A DNA stretch of 64,000 nucleotides from Gracilibacillus salinarum (GTDB taxonomy: Bacteria; Bacillota; Bacilli; Bacillales; Amphibacillaceae), in NCBI RefSeq assembly GCF_022919575.1, contig NZ_CP095071.1:868001-932000 (forward strand). The letters run 5' to 3'. The position numbers and the translations under genes are program-made. The notes beneath the pieces are model-generated. The model had not been told where the DNA came from. It did not search any database and was given only the letters and a program-made list of their open reading frames with translations. Shown here piece by piece: positions 10,357 to 19,159 of the stretch. The number at the start of each line of letters is the position of its first letter. Position 1 is the stretch's first letter.

Positions 10357-11032
10357 TCATAACTCTCCTCTCAAAAGCATTCAATTCTGGTCGTGACTTT
10401 GCAATGGCATTGATTCGATCCATGACAATTTGTTCCCCATTTGCATTGATAAAACCACATTCCATTGGGACGCCTTCTGTATCTTTATCAGGCGAACGGC
10501 TAATCACTTCTGCTATTCGCAATTGACTAGGAGCCATGTAAGAAGCAGCTATTACTGCTTCCCGATTACCATTAACACCTGCATGAGCGATCCCTCTTAA
10601 GCTGCCAATGATAAAGACATTACCAGTAGCAATCACTTTTCCACCAGGATTGACATCGCCAATCAATAATAAATCGCCATGCACTTCTAACACTTGTCCA
10701 GAACGAATAATTTTATTATATAACTTAATATCTGTTTCATCTTTCCATTTTAATGCATCTTGTTTTAAAATGACATTTGACTCGATATGGTCTACAACCA
10801 ATTTATTATGTTTTCGGATAATTTCTCTTAACAGCTGTTCTTGTTGATCCGTTATGTAACGATTACCGAGTTCTATTTTCACCGTGATGAGTGGTTCATC
10901 TGCAGCCATATATTTGTTGGTTAATATATGATCTAATTCATTAAGCAGTTCCTCCCATGAACACCGATCGTTCATCGAAAGGGTCAGACCGTCTCTCGTC
11001 CCTTTTATCATAATTAATTTATTCGCAGCCAA
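10349..11032 (-). CDS. minC: Septum site-determining protein MinC
   Basis: FtsZ-assembly inhibitor of 227 residues with the N-terminal MinC domain (about 1-100) and the C-terminal beta-helix dimerisation/MinD-binding domain (about 120-215; GDLLLIGDVNPGGKVIATGNVFIIGSLRG is the hallmark region). It most likely starts at TTG 11030-11032, with AGGGG 11 bases upstream; the first ATG (11011) has no ribosome site. It is 34 bp after mreD, in the mreBCD-minCD cluster typical of Bacillus. Confidence 0.95.
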   Translation of the reverse strand: MAANKLIMIKGTRDGLTLSMNDRCSWEELLNELDHILTNKYMAADEPLITVKIELGNRYITDQQEQLLREIIRKHNKLVVDHIESNVILKQDALKWKDETDIKLYNKIIRSGQVLEVHGDLLLIGDVNPGGKVIATGNVFIIGSLRGIAHAGVNGNREAVIAASYMAPSQLRIAEVISRSPDKDTEGVPMECGFINANGEQIVMDRINAIAKSRPELNAFERRVMNG

Positions 11033-11066
11033 TCCTATTCAACCCCTTAAAAACAAGCAATATCAG

Positions 11067-11609
11067 CTATCGATCCGATCTTTCAAACTTTATGACGGAC
11101 CATCTGGTTAATCTCTTTGCCAACAATGCATACATGACAGCTCCTGTTATAACATTCCACAAAACTGTTGGTATGAGTCGATAACGCCAATATTCGTGCC
11201 AGCTTAGATCATGTACTTGAATTATATTATATAGGAAAAATATTAAAATGTCTGTAGCAGTTACAGCAATAACCGTCATAAGTAAAGCAATAATCAAATT
11301 AGATTGCAACATTTTCATTAGTATTCTTACACCATAAAGAATAACAGTATAAGCAAATACGTATACGCCAATCACATCTGTATAAATAATATCAATGATA
11401 AAACTAAATACAATCGATAATGTAATGGCATAAAACGTATTTTCTTTCTCGAAAAAAATCGTTACAAATATCAAAAAAACAAATAGAAAATGTGAAACTA
11501 CTAACCAATCTTCCTTTACAAGAGGAAGATCCATCAGTGAGACGATACCTTCTAATATGACAAGCAAAAAACAGATCAGAGCAATCAGGTAAGGAATCAT
11601 TCGTTTCAT
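11067..11609 (-). CDS. mreD: Rod shape-determining protein MreD
   Basis: Small integral membrane protein (180 residues, five or six hydrophobic segments) of the elongasome, linking MreB filaments to peptidoglycan synthesis. Identified by hydrophobicity, length and its position after mreC, with a 4-bp overlap. GGAGGAAGG precedes the ATG. Confidence 0.94.
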   Translation of the reverse strand: MKRMIPYLIALICFLLVILEGIVSLMDLPLVKEDWLVVSHFLFVFLIFVTIFFEKENTFYAITLSIVFSFIIDIIYTDVIGVYVFAYTVILYGVRILMKMLQSNLIIALLMTVIAVTATDILIFFLYNIIQVHDLSWHEYWRYRLIPTVLWNVITGAVMYALLAKRLTRWSVIKFERSDR

Positions 11610-12487
11610 GAACCTTCCTCCTCCTCCGCTTGCTCATCTGTAGTTGTCATCGAACGATCAATGACAATAACATGATTTAGTTGACTTAAATCTGCTGATG
11701 GTTTCACATAGGCCACACTTGTAAGTTCATAGCGATCCGCTCGAATCTCAACTATTTCACCAATCTCCAGTCCTCTAGGAAAAACGCCTCCAAGTCCAGA
11801 AGAGAACACAAATTGTCCTTCCTTCAAGTCTTGATAATTTTCGTTCAGTTCCATCATTAATAATTCTGATTCATCATCATACCCTACAATAAAACCTGAC
11901 ATATCTGTTTCGGACTCTTCCTGATAGACATTAACAGAAATCCGATTCGATCTGTCAAAACCATTTAACAGCAATACAGTCGAGGTAAAAGGAGAACTGG
12001 ATTGTACCTTTCCAATCATCCCTTTCCCGGTAATCACGGCCATGTTTGGTGCTACACCATCTTGCGTCCCTTTATTTATCGTAACCTGCTTAAACCATTG
12101 ATCTTTACTTCTTGCGACAATGGATGCCTGAATCGATTGAAAGCTATCCAGAAAATCAGAATCAGTCTTATTTAAAACCTCTCTCAATTCAGTGATTTCT
12201 TTGCCTAATTCTTGATTTTCATATTCAAGCTGTCTTAACTCGTCAAGACTTGACTTAAGCTGTTGATTCTCTACGTATACATTTCGGATTTCTTTTATGT
12301 TGTTTGCAACTCCTGTCACAAACGTAATCGGCTTATTTATGACACCTGACGCCCATCCCGTTGTGTCATGGACAAAATCTTCAATCATTGTTAAGTTAGC
12401 ACGATCTCGTAAGGAAAACCCAATCAAGCCGACGATGATAATTAACGAGATCATAAAAATAAACAGTCGCCTTTTTTTATAAAACAT
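11606..12487 (-). CDS. mreC: Rod shape-determining protein MreC
   Basis: Elongasome scaffold. The 293 residues comprise a short cytoplasmic N terminus, a transmembrane helix (about 8-25), a coiled coil (about 65-110, rich in E, L, Q) and the extracellular beta-barrel domain with the conserved VTGKGMIGKV and SGLGGVFPRGLEIG segments. An acidic tail (DEQAEEEEGS) ends it. GAAGGTG ribosome site; lies 12 bp after mreB. Confidence 0.95.
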   Translation of the reverse strand: MFYKKRRLFIFMISLIIIVGLIGFSLRDRANLTMIEDFVHDTTGWASGVINKPITFVTGVANNIKEIRNVYVENQQLKSSLDELRQLEYENQELGKEITELREVLNKTDSDFLDSFQSIQASIVARSKDQWFKQVTINKGTQDGVAPNMAVITGKGMIGKVQSSSPFTSTVLLLNGFDRSNRISVNVYQEESETDMSGFIVGYDDESELLMMELNENYQDLKEGQFVFSSGLGGVFPRGLEIGEIVEIRADRYELTSVAYVKPSADLSQLNHVIVIDRSMTTTDEQAEEEEGS

Positions 12488-12499
12488 GATAACACCTTC

Positions 12500-13540
12500 T
12501 TAATCTGATAAGCGCTGCACTCCGACGTTCGGATGTGATTTGAAATGTTCAATATACTCTAATGATTTACCTGTTCCAATAGCTACACTATCCAGTGGTT
12601 CCTCCGCAACAAAGACAGGCATTTTCGTTTCATCACTAATGACTTCGTCTAAATCTTTTAACAGCGCACCGCCACCAGATAAGACAATCCCTCTATCCAT
12701 AATATCTGCTGCAAGTTCTGGTGGTGTATTCTCTAACGTACTCTTTACTGCATCCACAATAGCATCTACAGTATCTTGTAATGCTGTCGTAATTTCAGAA
12801 GCTGAAATGCTGATAGTCTTAGGCAAGCCCGTCAATAAATCACGACCTCGAATATCCATTTGCGCATTGTCAGAACTGGTTTTCGCTGATCCAATATCGA
12901 CCTTGATCGATTCAGCTGATCGTTCCCCAATCATCAAATTATAGGTTCGTTTTACATATTGAATAATCGCATCATCCATATCATCACCAGCCGTACGGAT
13001 CGATTGACTTGTTACAATACCACCAAGAGAAATCACGGCTACTTCTGTCGTACCTCCCCCGATATCAACAATCATACTTCCCGTAGGCTCCCATACAGGC
13101 AGACCCGCACCAATAGCAGCAGCAAATGGCTCCGCAATCGGGAAGGCATCCTTCGCACCTGCATGCTTGGTCGCATCTATTACCGCTCTTTCTTCTACCA
13201 TCGTAATGCCTGAAGGTACACATACCATGACATTCGGCTTTTTGGCAAAACTGGAACGATTTTTTTGTGCTAATTTAATATAATATTTCATCATCGATGC
13301 TGTCGTATCATAATCTGCAATAACTCCGTCTTTCATCGGACGAATTACTGAAATATTCCCAGGAGTACGTCCTATCATATTTCTAGCATCGCCACCGACC
13401 GCTTCTATGTCACCAGTTGTCTTATTTATCGCTACTACAGACGGTTCACGCACAACAATTCCTTTTCCTTTTACAAAAACCAGCGTATTTGCTGTACCTA
13501 AATCAATCCCTAGATCCTGTGAAAAACTAAATAATCCCAC
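12500..13540 (-). CDS. mreB: Rod shape-determining actin homologue MreB
   Basis: Actin-like filament protein directing lateral wall synthesis. It shows the phosphate-1 loop [13 protein letters not shown], phosphate-2 [19 protein letters not shown], and [18 protein letters not shown] 13538-13540 is proposed as start (346 residues), with AGAGGA ten bases upstream; the longest frame adds 12 residues not typical of the family. It opens the mreBCD-minCD cluster, 284 bp from radC, with no maf gene between them, unlike B. subtilis. Confidence 0.96.
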   Translation of the reverse strand: MGLFSFSQDLGIDLGTANTLVFVKGKGIVVREPSVVAINKTTGDIEAVGGDARNMIGRTPGNISVIRPMKDGVIADYDTTASMMKYYIKLAQKNRSSFAKKPNVMVCVPSGITMVEERAVIDATKHAGAKDAFPIAEPFAAAIGAGLPVWEPTGSMIVDIGGGTTEVAVISLGGIVTSQSIRTAGDDMDDAIIQYVKRTYNLMIGERSAESIKVDIGSAKTSSDNAQMDIRGRDLLTGLPKTISISASEITTALQDTVDAIVDAVKSTLENTPPELAADIMDRGIVLSGGGALLKDLDEVISDETKMPVFVAEEPLDSVAIGTGKSLEYIEHFKSHPNVGVQRLSD

Positions 13541-13738
13541 TCTTTTTCTTCCTCTCAGACATAATAATACAAACATTTACTTCAATATTTTATGCTTTTA
13601 TTCCATTTCTATCAAGAATTTGTATTCTGATATTCGACAATCTTTTTTCCGAATCTCTTCCATTTGTTTTTCGACTTTGTTCCGGCACTGTTATGATTTA
13701 TGTAAATGGCCAGAGAAACTATCCAATCATAAGAATAA

Positions 13739-13773
13739 GCGCCATTATACAACTACGCTTGTATAAGGCGCTA
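13739..13773 (-). terminator. Terminator-like hairpin after radC
   Basis: Stem AGCGCC-TTATACAA/TTGTATAA-GGCGCT with one unpaired base and a 6-base loop. The downstream T tract on the minus strand is weak (TTATTCTTA). It lies between radC and mreB; the rest of this 284-bp gap shows nothing else definite. Confidence 0.55.
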
Positions 13774-13824
13774 AAAAGCTTGTCTATATTCTATTATACT
13801 GAACTTTTCGGAAAATAGATAGTG

Positions 13825-14514
13825 TTATAAGTACCCTTTTTCTTTTAAAGAGATAAATTTATGATCTCCAATTATAAGATGGTCCAAAAGTTCGATTCCA
13901 ATCATTTTGCCACTTTCTGACAACCGTTTTGTTACATGGATATCTTCTTGGGATGGTGAAGGGTCTCCGGAAGGATGATTATGGGCGCAAATAATGGAAG
14001 CTGCTGACCGTTTGACCGCTTCCCGATATACTTCGCGAGGGTGGACAATAGAAGCATTCAAACTGCCAATAAAAATAGTTTGCCGATGAATAATCTGGTT
14101 CTTTGTATCAAGAAACATGGATACAAAATGCTCTTGTTTTAAGCCGCTCATTTCTTCCATTAAGTAATTGGCACCATCCTCAGGACTTCGTATCGTATAT
14201 TTCTCTTTCTCCTTAAACTGTTGTATTCGCTTGCCAAATTCAACGGCAGCTAATATCTGTACACCTTTCGCCTGGCCAATTCCTTTGATTTGAATCAATT
14301 CTTCAATAGTAACGTCTTTGAGCATTTTCAAGCCCTCAAAATGACAAAGAACCGTTTCTGCCAGCTGGTGTACATTTTCACTCCTTGTGCCAGATCCGAG
14401 CAAAATTGCCAATAACTCCTGATTGGATAAATGTCCTGGTCCGAATGTAAGCAACCGTTCCCTTGGACGATCTTCCTTTGGTACTTCTTTCATCGTAATT
14501 GTTGTTATTTCCAC
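13825..14514 (-). CDS. radC: RadC family protein (JAB/MPN domain)
   Basis: 229-residue protein with an N-terminal helix-hairpin-helix region (about 45-95, ...ELIQIKGIGQAKGVQI) and a C-terminal JAB/MPN metalloprotease-like domain with the zinc motif CAHNHPSGDPSPSQED. The old name reflects a disputed repair role; the biochemical function is unproven, although homologues are linked to competence and DNA processing. GTG 14512-14514 is chosen because AAGGAGG lies six bases upstream; the longer TTG start would place that ribosome site inside the gene. Synteny with mreB is conserved. Confidence 0.93.
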   Translation of the reverse strand: MEITTITMKEVPKEDRPRERLLTFGPGHLSNQELLAILLGSGTRSENVHQLAETVLCHFEGLKMLKDVTIEELIQIKGIGQAKGVQILAAVEFGKRIQQFKEKEKYTIRSPEDGANYLMEEMSGLKQEHFVSMFLDTKNQIIHRQTIFIGSLNASIVHPREVYREAVKRSAASIICAHNHPSGDPSPSQEDIHVTKRLSESGKMIGIELLDHLIIGDHKFISLKEKGYL

Positions 14515-14677
14515 ACTTGTATCCTCCTTCTTTTCCAATATCTCCTAGTTTATCGAGAAGGATGTGTGACGGCAAATGGAGCTTTTCATGTTTTCACAGC
14601 TCCATTATATATGATTCGCTTGATTCTCTTATAAGAAAACATGAAAATGCATCGACCAGATCAATACAAAAAATGAA

Positions 14678-15592
14678 TTAGTTAGTTGCGAGCTTTTCAT
14701 AGCTTTCTATGATGGATAGTAATGCCACTTGTTTTGCCTGTTCGTCTGAAGCATTTGCAAATTCATCGGCTGCTGTAGCAACTACTTGCACTTTTTCAGA
14801 CATATTCTCCGGCTTTGCCTGCAACCATTCGGTAATACTGGACGGATCCAGTCCATCAGCGAGTTGTTGATCGATCATACTTCCCAAATCAGTTAACCAA
14901 GCTTTTTCTTCAGCAGATACAGACGCCGTTTCCGTATTCGTCGTCCATTCTTTTCCAGCATATATTTCATAGGTCGTATTAATTGAACTAGAGGCAAATT
15001 GTTTAGAAGCATCATGTGATGTCTCTGCGCCAACAAAGACATGATACTGATCATCACGCTGCCAAATCATCGCTGCGACATTCTCTTGTTCTAATCCTGT
15101 GATCAACTCTTCCGCAGCAGCCTGATTTGAATAGACACCTGCCTGAATGACAAATAACGGATAAGATTTTAGTTCAAGGGCATCTCCACCTGTTGCCCCT
15201 CCACTATTCTCTTCACTTGTACTGCCAGTTGTTTGCACAGCGCCATTCGTACTATTCTGATTTGTCGCCATTTCCTCTGGATCAAGATCTACAAACATTT
15301 TTAGCATAATAAATCCTAGAAATGAACCAATGATTATGGCAGTAAGTGCCGATAACCATAAGGATTTGTATTTTTTCCAGAAGGATTGTGATGGCTTTTT
15401 CTTAAATGAACCGGGGTCAGGTGTATATTGGCGTTGAAATACATGATCATCATCCATTGGGTGATGATTTTCTCTTATATAATCTTCTAAAGAAGACTGA
15501 TTACTAGCATTATGCACCTGTGCATCTCTTTGACTGGGAGCGTCATGTTGATTGCGATTAATTTGAATAGTAATAGCTTTTTTGTTATCCAT
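14678..15592 (-). CDS. spoIIB: Stage II sporulation protein B (SPOR-domain membrane protein)
   Basis: 304-residue bitopic protein: a cytoplasmic, polar N terminus (1-77), a transmembrane helix (about 78-100, SLWLSALTAIIIGSFLGFIM), a Ser/Thr/Gly-rich linker and a SPOR-type peptidoglycan-binding domain (about 145-215, FVIQAGVYSNQAAAEEL...YHVFVG). SpoIIB helps septal peptidoglycan dissolution and localisation of SpoIIDMP at engulfment. Sequence conservation is low in this family, so the call rests on architecture plus position between radC and the pilus/comC locus. Confidence 0.85.
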   Translation of the reverse strand: MDNKKAITIQINRNQHDAPSQRDAQVHNASNQSSLEDYIRENHHPMDDDHVFQRQYTPDPGSFKKKPSQSFWKKYKSLWLSALTAIIIGSFLGFIMLKMFVDLDPEEMATNQNSTNGAVQTTGSTSEENSGGATGGDALELKSYPLFVIQAGVYSNQAAAEELITGLEQENVAAMIWQRDDQYHVFVGAETSHDASKQFASSSINTTYEIYAGKEWTTNTETASVSAEEKAWLTDLGSMIDQQLADGLDPSSITEWLQAKPENMSEKVQVVATAADEFANASDEQAKQVALLSIIESYEKLATN

Positions 15593-15756
15593 GAAATCCC
15601 TCGTTTCGAATCCTTTTCTATCACACTATCATATCTATTACGAGATGTAAGACGACTTTTGTCATCTCTATCAGAAAAGTGTTCATCAAATACTGACAGG
15701 AAATCAGTAATTGCATCAATGCTCGTTAGTGAAAGTTTCGAATATTTTGTTTTAAT

Positions 15757-15795
15757 TAAAAAAAGAGCACACCAATGATAATCGATGTACTCTTT
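15757..15795 (-). terminator. Terminator of the type IV pilus operon
   Basis: Imperfect stem AAAGAG-ACA/TGT-CTCTTT with a 14-base loop, followed on the minus strand by T7 and AATT, directly after the pilO stop. Confidence 0.8.
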
Positions 15796-15797
15796 AC

Positions 15798-16340
15798 TTA
15801 ATTCGCTTCTAACCCTTGTAAATCAGGAGTAAAAAAGGTATGAAATTGTATGGTAAAGTCGATTGCATGCTCATCATCCGTTCGATCAAAATTAATTTGA
15901 CGAATATCTATCACCCTGCTATTTTCATTTAATTTTGTTAGAAATTGGTGAAAGTTATCATATGCCGGAGCTTGACCTTCTATCAAATAGATGAGACTCT
16001 GGACATCTTCTATTTCTGAAGTGTTCTCTTCCACTTGTACGCTGCTGATAGAAAGCTGACTTGCCTTTTTTGCTTGATCCAACAATTGAATAATAGCATC
16101 ATTTTGTTTGTGAACCGGAAGCTTTTCCAGCAGTTCGGGCGACATATTCCCAACCGTTTCTTCCCATGTATCCGCATTGGCTAGATAAAGTTCCTGTGTT
16201 TGCAAGTCCATAGAGATTTTTTGATGATCGGCTTTTACTGGATCAAGAAAATAAATTCTCCCCAACAAATAAGCACCTACTATCAATAAGAGCACAAGGA
16301 GTAACCAAAAAATGCTGGCACGCGTCCACTTAACGGTCAT
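15798..16340 (-). CDS. pilO: Type IV pilus assembly protein, PilO-like
   Basis: 180 residues with one N-terminal transmembrane helix (about 9-28, FWLLLVLLLIVGAYLLGRIYF), a short coiled coil and a C-terminal ferredoxin-like region ending FTIQFHTFFTPDL. This is the build of PilO, which with PilN and PilM forms the inner-membrane alignment complex. It overlaps pilN by 11 bp with GGAGGTG inside the pilN end. Primary sequence is weakly conserved, so the symbol follows architecture and gene order. Confidence 0.78.
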   Translation of the reverse strand: MTVKWTRASIFWLLLVLLLIVGAYLLGRIYFLDPVKADHQKISMDLQTQELYLANADTWEETVGNMSPELLEKLPVHKQNDAIIQLLDQAKKASQLSISSVQVEENTSEIEDVQSLIYLIEGQAPAYDNFHQFLTKLNENSRVIDIRQINFDRTDDEHAIDFTIQFHTFFTPDLQGLEAN

Positions 16341-16866
16341 TCGCTAACACCTCCAGCCATGCCTGATCATTCAATTCTATTTGAAAAGTAGCGCCGCTTA
16401 CTCCTGCATCCGTTTCCGCTAAATAATTAAAACGGACATCTGAAGTAAATGGTTGAGCTACTAATGATTGATTATAAGCAGCATAATCGGCATAATGAGA
16501 GGATGATATTGAAATTTCCAGCACATCTCCTTGCGTATAATAAAAATGACTAATCACACTACTGGCTGGTTTCAGTTTTTGAAGTTTATCCGTTAATTCA
16601 ACATTCCCCATCAAATTTCCTTCTAATTGATCAATACTTGTTGTTAATTGTTGCTGCTGTGTTACCATTTCTTCGAGACTGATTGCGTCTGCCTCCGCCT
16701 GCTGATTGGATTCGATGTCAGCTTCCATCGCAGAGATTTCTTCTTGCAGAGACATATAAGGCTGGAAAATAAGCCAAGCAGAAATGCTTAAACCAATGAC
16801 CGCAATAACTATAATGAAGTATGGCACAAGATTGACAGCCTTATGTTCGATAAAATTTATTTGCAT
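16330..16866 (-). CDS. pilN: Type IV pilus assembly protein, PilN-like
   Basis: 178 residues beginning MQINFIEHKAVN, the short cytoplasmic peptide by which PilN proteins bind PilM (canonical INLLP motif replaced by INFIE). One transmembrane helix (about 15-34), a coiled coil rich in E and Q (about 40-85) and a C-terminal alpha/beta domain follow. It lies between pilM and pilO and overlaps pilO. Confidence 0.8.
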   Translation of the reverse strand: MQINFIEHKAVNLVPYFIIVIAVIGLSISAWLIFQPYMSLQEEISAMEADIESNQQAEADAISLEEMVTQQQQLTTSIDQLEGNLMGNVELTDKLQKLKPASSVISHFYYTQGDVLEISISSSHYADYAAYNQSLVAQPFTSDVRFNYLAETDAGVSGATFQIELNDQAWLEVLANDR

Positions 16867-16878
16867 ACTATCACCCTA

Positions 16879-17838
16879 TCACTTCGAATTCCCTCTAATC
16901 ACCAATCCAGCTAGATCACTAGATCCTCTTGGAATAGTTCCTGGTAAGTAATTCTGCAATGCGTCAACCGGCAATGACGAAAAAGAAGTTAACGCAGTTC
17001 GAGCCTGATCCATATACGGAAAATCTCCTGCCAGCACAATTTTTTCGATTCCTTTATTTCCCTTTTGGACAGAATAGCGGTAAAAATCATTAAACCGCTC
17101 CATCGTGACAAGGTGTGTATCAATCAATGCCTGCAATTCCTCTTCGTCACCGGTCCACTTTAGCTGTTCCCGTTCAAAACTCCAGGACCACAAACGATTT
17201 TCCACTGGTAATTGAACATGTCTCGAAAAGACAAGCAACCCATTTTCAAATGCTGCCAAAACTAGTCCTGTTTTCGTCCATTGCATCAACAAGGTATCTT
17301 GCTCATAATTCGTATCAGGCAAAACCTCTTGATAGAGTCGCCAAAGTGCTAACGAAGAAATATCGGCTATAATTGGTTTCAAATGAATGGCAGCAAAAAC
17401 GTTTAGAAATGCTTGCAATACATCTTTTGGATAAGCGAAAACGAGAAGTTCTACTGTTGTTTCGTAATTCCGAATAATGTCAAACGTAATAATCGGCTGT
17501 TGAAATGGCAAGCGGAGTACCTCTTGGGCCTCCCTATGTAATACAGCGTTTATTTCTTCTTTTTTCAAACCATTTGGCACTTGATGCCTTCGAATCGACA
17601 CGAAGGCATCTGAAACTGATAAGGAAACATGGGCATGCTTCCATTTCTTTTGTTTGACGATTTTCTCAAGATAATTTTGGAAACCTTTTTCATCTACCAA
17701 TTTCCCATCTTCTATTAAACCTTCTTTTATTAAAACTTCTCCATAATCGATAATATCATCGAGACGATTTCTTCTCGAAACTAGATATCGAAAGTAGCGA
17801 TCGTAAAATACGAGATGCACATGTTTTTTCTGTAACAT
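16879..17838 (-). CDS. pilM: Type IV pilus assembly ATPase-like protein PilM
   Basis: Actin-fold cytoplasmic partner of PilN. The 319-residue product starts at ATG 17836-17838 (MLQKKHVHLVFYDRYFRYL) with GGGGAG upstream; a longer frame reaches into pilD and is rejected. Recognisable PilM features are the SVSDAFVSIRRHQVP strand pair, the conserved VLHREAQEVLRLPF helix, and VDALQNYLPGTIPRGSSDLAGLVIRG near the end. It follows pilD by 23 bp. Confidence 0.85.
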   Translation of the reverse strand: MLQKKHVHLVFYDRYFRYLVSRRNRLDDIIDYGEVLIKEGLIEDGKLVDEKGFQNYLEKIVKQKKWKHAHVSLSVSDAFVSIRRHQVPNGLKKEEINAVLHREAQEVLRLPFQQPIITFDIIRNYETTVELLVFAYPKDVLQAFLNVFAAIHLKPIIADISSLALWRLYQEVLPDTNYEQDTLLMQWTKTGLVLAAFENGLLVFSRHVQLPVENRLWSWSFEREQLKWTGDEEELQALIDTHLVTMERFNDFYRYSVQKGNKGIEKIVLAGDFPYMDQARTALTSFSSLPVDALQNYLPGTIPRGSSDLAGLVIRGNSK

Positions 17839-17861
17839 GGTACTCCCCTTTCCATCAAGTA

Positions 17862-18617
17862 TTACCAAAGTGTTTGCATATAAGCACGTACAATCTCTTC
17901 GCCCCATATATAGGTGAGAATCGCACCAATCATGATGGACGGACCAAATGGCACTTCTTGCTTCCTTCTCCATCCGTTCTTAGCTAATATGGCGAGGCTG
18001 AATGCAAGACCGATGACATTAGCAAGAAAGAAAGCGAGTAATATGTACGGAAATCCTAATAAGATTCCTAATAAACCTAACAGCTTCATGTCTCCTCCGC
18101 CCATGCCACCTCTGCTTATCAAAATAATTAGTGCCACCGTACCATATCCAGTGACAGCCCCTAACAAACTGGACCACCACGGGTCTAATGGTGATAGGCA
18201 CCGGAGGATAACCATTATCGGCAGAAAGGCAAGTAATATCCGATTCGGAATCATCATATAGCGAAAGTCTGACACGATGATAATTGCAAATAAGCTGATT
18301 AAACATAATGTTATCCAAAGTGATATCGACATACCATAATAAAGGTATGCCAGCAAAAAGCCTATTCCTGTTAGCAATTCCACGACAGGGTATAGTACAG
18401 AAATTCGTTCTTTACAATTCCGGCACTTCCCTTTTTGGATAACAAAGGACACAACCGGAATCAGCTCATACCAGCTTAACGTCTGTTTACACGCTGGACA
18501 TATCGATCTTGATGAAGAAAAAAATGTTTGCTCTGGCACACGTAAACCAACTACGTTATAAAAAGACCCTAATATTAATCCAAGGATGAAGAAAAATACA
18601 CTGTACATAATGTCCAT
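17862..18617 (-). CDS. pilD: Prepilin peptidase (PilD/ComC)
   Basis: Membrane aspartyl protease that cleaves type 4 prepilin leaders and methylates the new N terminus. 251 residues: N-terminal domain with two CxxC pairs (CPACKQTLSW and CRNCKERI), a string of hydrophobic helices, a first catalytic Asp in SDFRYMMIPN (about 116) and the second in the GxGD-type GGMGGGDMKLLGLLG (about 170). It sits exactly where B. subtilis has comC, so it probably also serves the competence pseudopilus. Confidence 0.95.
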   Translation of the reverse strand: MDIMYSVFFFILGLILGSFYNVVGLRVPEQTFFSSSRSICPACKQTLSWYELIPVVSFVIQKGKCRNCKERISVLYPVVELLTGIGFLLAYLYYGMSISLWITLCLISLFAIIIVSDFRYMMIPNRILLAFLPIMVILRCLSPLDPWWSSLLGAVTGYGTVALIILISRGGMGGGDMKLLGLLGILLGFPYILLAFFLANVIGLAFSLAILAKNGWRRKQEVPFGPSIMIGAILTYIWGEEIVRAYMQTLW

Positions 18618-18646
18618 TTGTTAAACTCCTAATTTTAACTTACTAT

Positions 18647-19024
18647 TTATTCAGTAGTCTGATTGAAAGTAAATGAACTATCACCATTGTGTACTATATT
18701 ACCAACTGGTTGATCTTCTTCTTCAACATCCAAGTAATTATTCGTTCTGAGTTCATCCACCGTAATGTTTACTGAGTCTCCTCCATCATATACCCAATCA
18801 GCTTCATCTCCACCAGATTCCGCTGCTAGAAAGGCTAATCTTGCTGCATTTTCTACCAATTCCGCTTCTGCTTCATTTGCTCCTTCTTCCGCACGATCAA
18901 TAATATTACCAACCGCTGGTACCGCAATCGCGACAATTATCGCTAGAATAACTATAACCGCTAATAATTCTACTAATGTAAAACCTTTTTCTTCCTTCCA
19001 TAGCTTCCATACTTTTTTCATCAT
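18647..19024 (-). CDS. pilA: Type IV pilin (major pilin candidate)
   Basis: 125-residue prepilin. A positively charged leader ending KEEKG precedes FTLVELLAVIVILAIIVAIAVPA, with the processing Gly and the Glu at position +5 of the mature protein. The mature protein is short and acidic with no cysteine pair. The gene has its own upstream gap (19025-19159) with a TATAAT box and lies between pilC and pilD, consistent with separate high-level expression. Confidence 0.9.
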   Translation of the reverse strand: MMKKVWKLWKEEKGFTLVELLAVIVILAIIVAIAVPAVGNIIDRAEEGANEAEAELVENAARLAFLAAESGGDEADWVYDGGDSVNITVDELRTNNYLDVEEEDQPVGNIVHNGDSSFTFNQTTE

Positions 19025-19059
19025 ACATCTCTCCCTTTCTGATTTATATATTTATCATT

Positions 19060-19114
19060 GCAGAATGTTTTGGAAATCAAGGGAATTTATTCTGCATTTA
19101 CCATGACTATTATA
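19060..19114 (-). promoter_or_regulatory. Possible pilA promoter and leader hairpin
   Basis: On the minus strand TATAAT (19109-19114) precedes the pilin start by about 85 bases; no good -35 box is visible. Between them GCAGAAT (19089-19095) and ATTCTGC (19060-19066) form an inverted repeat around a 22-base loop in the untranslated leader. No known riboswitch signature is present. Confidence 0.4.
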
Positions 19115-19159
19115 CTACAAATCTAACTATAAGCATAAAAATAATAGGCGTTTAGACAT

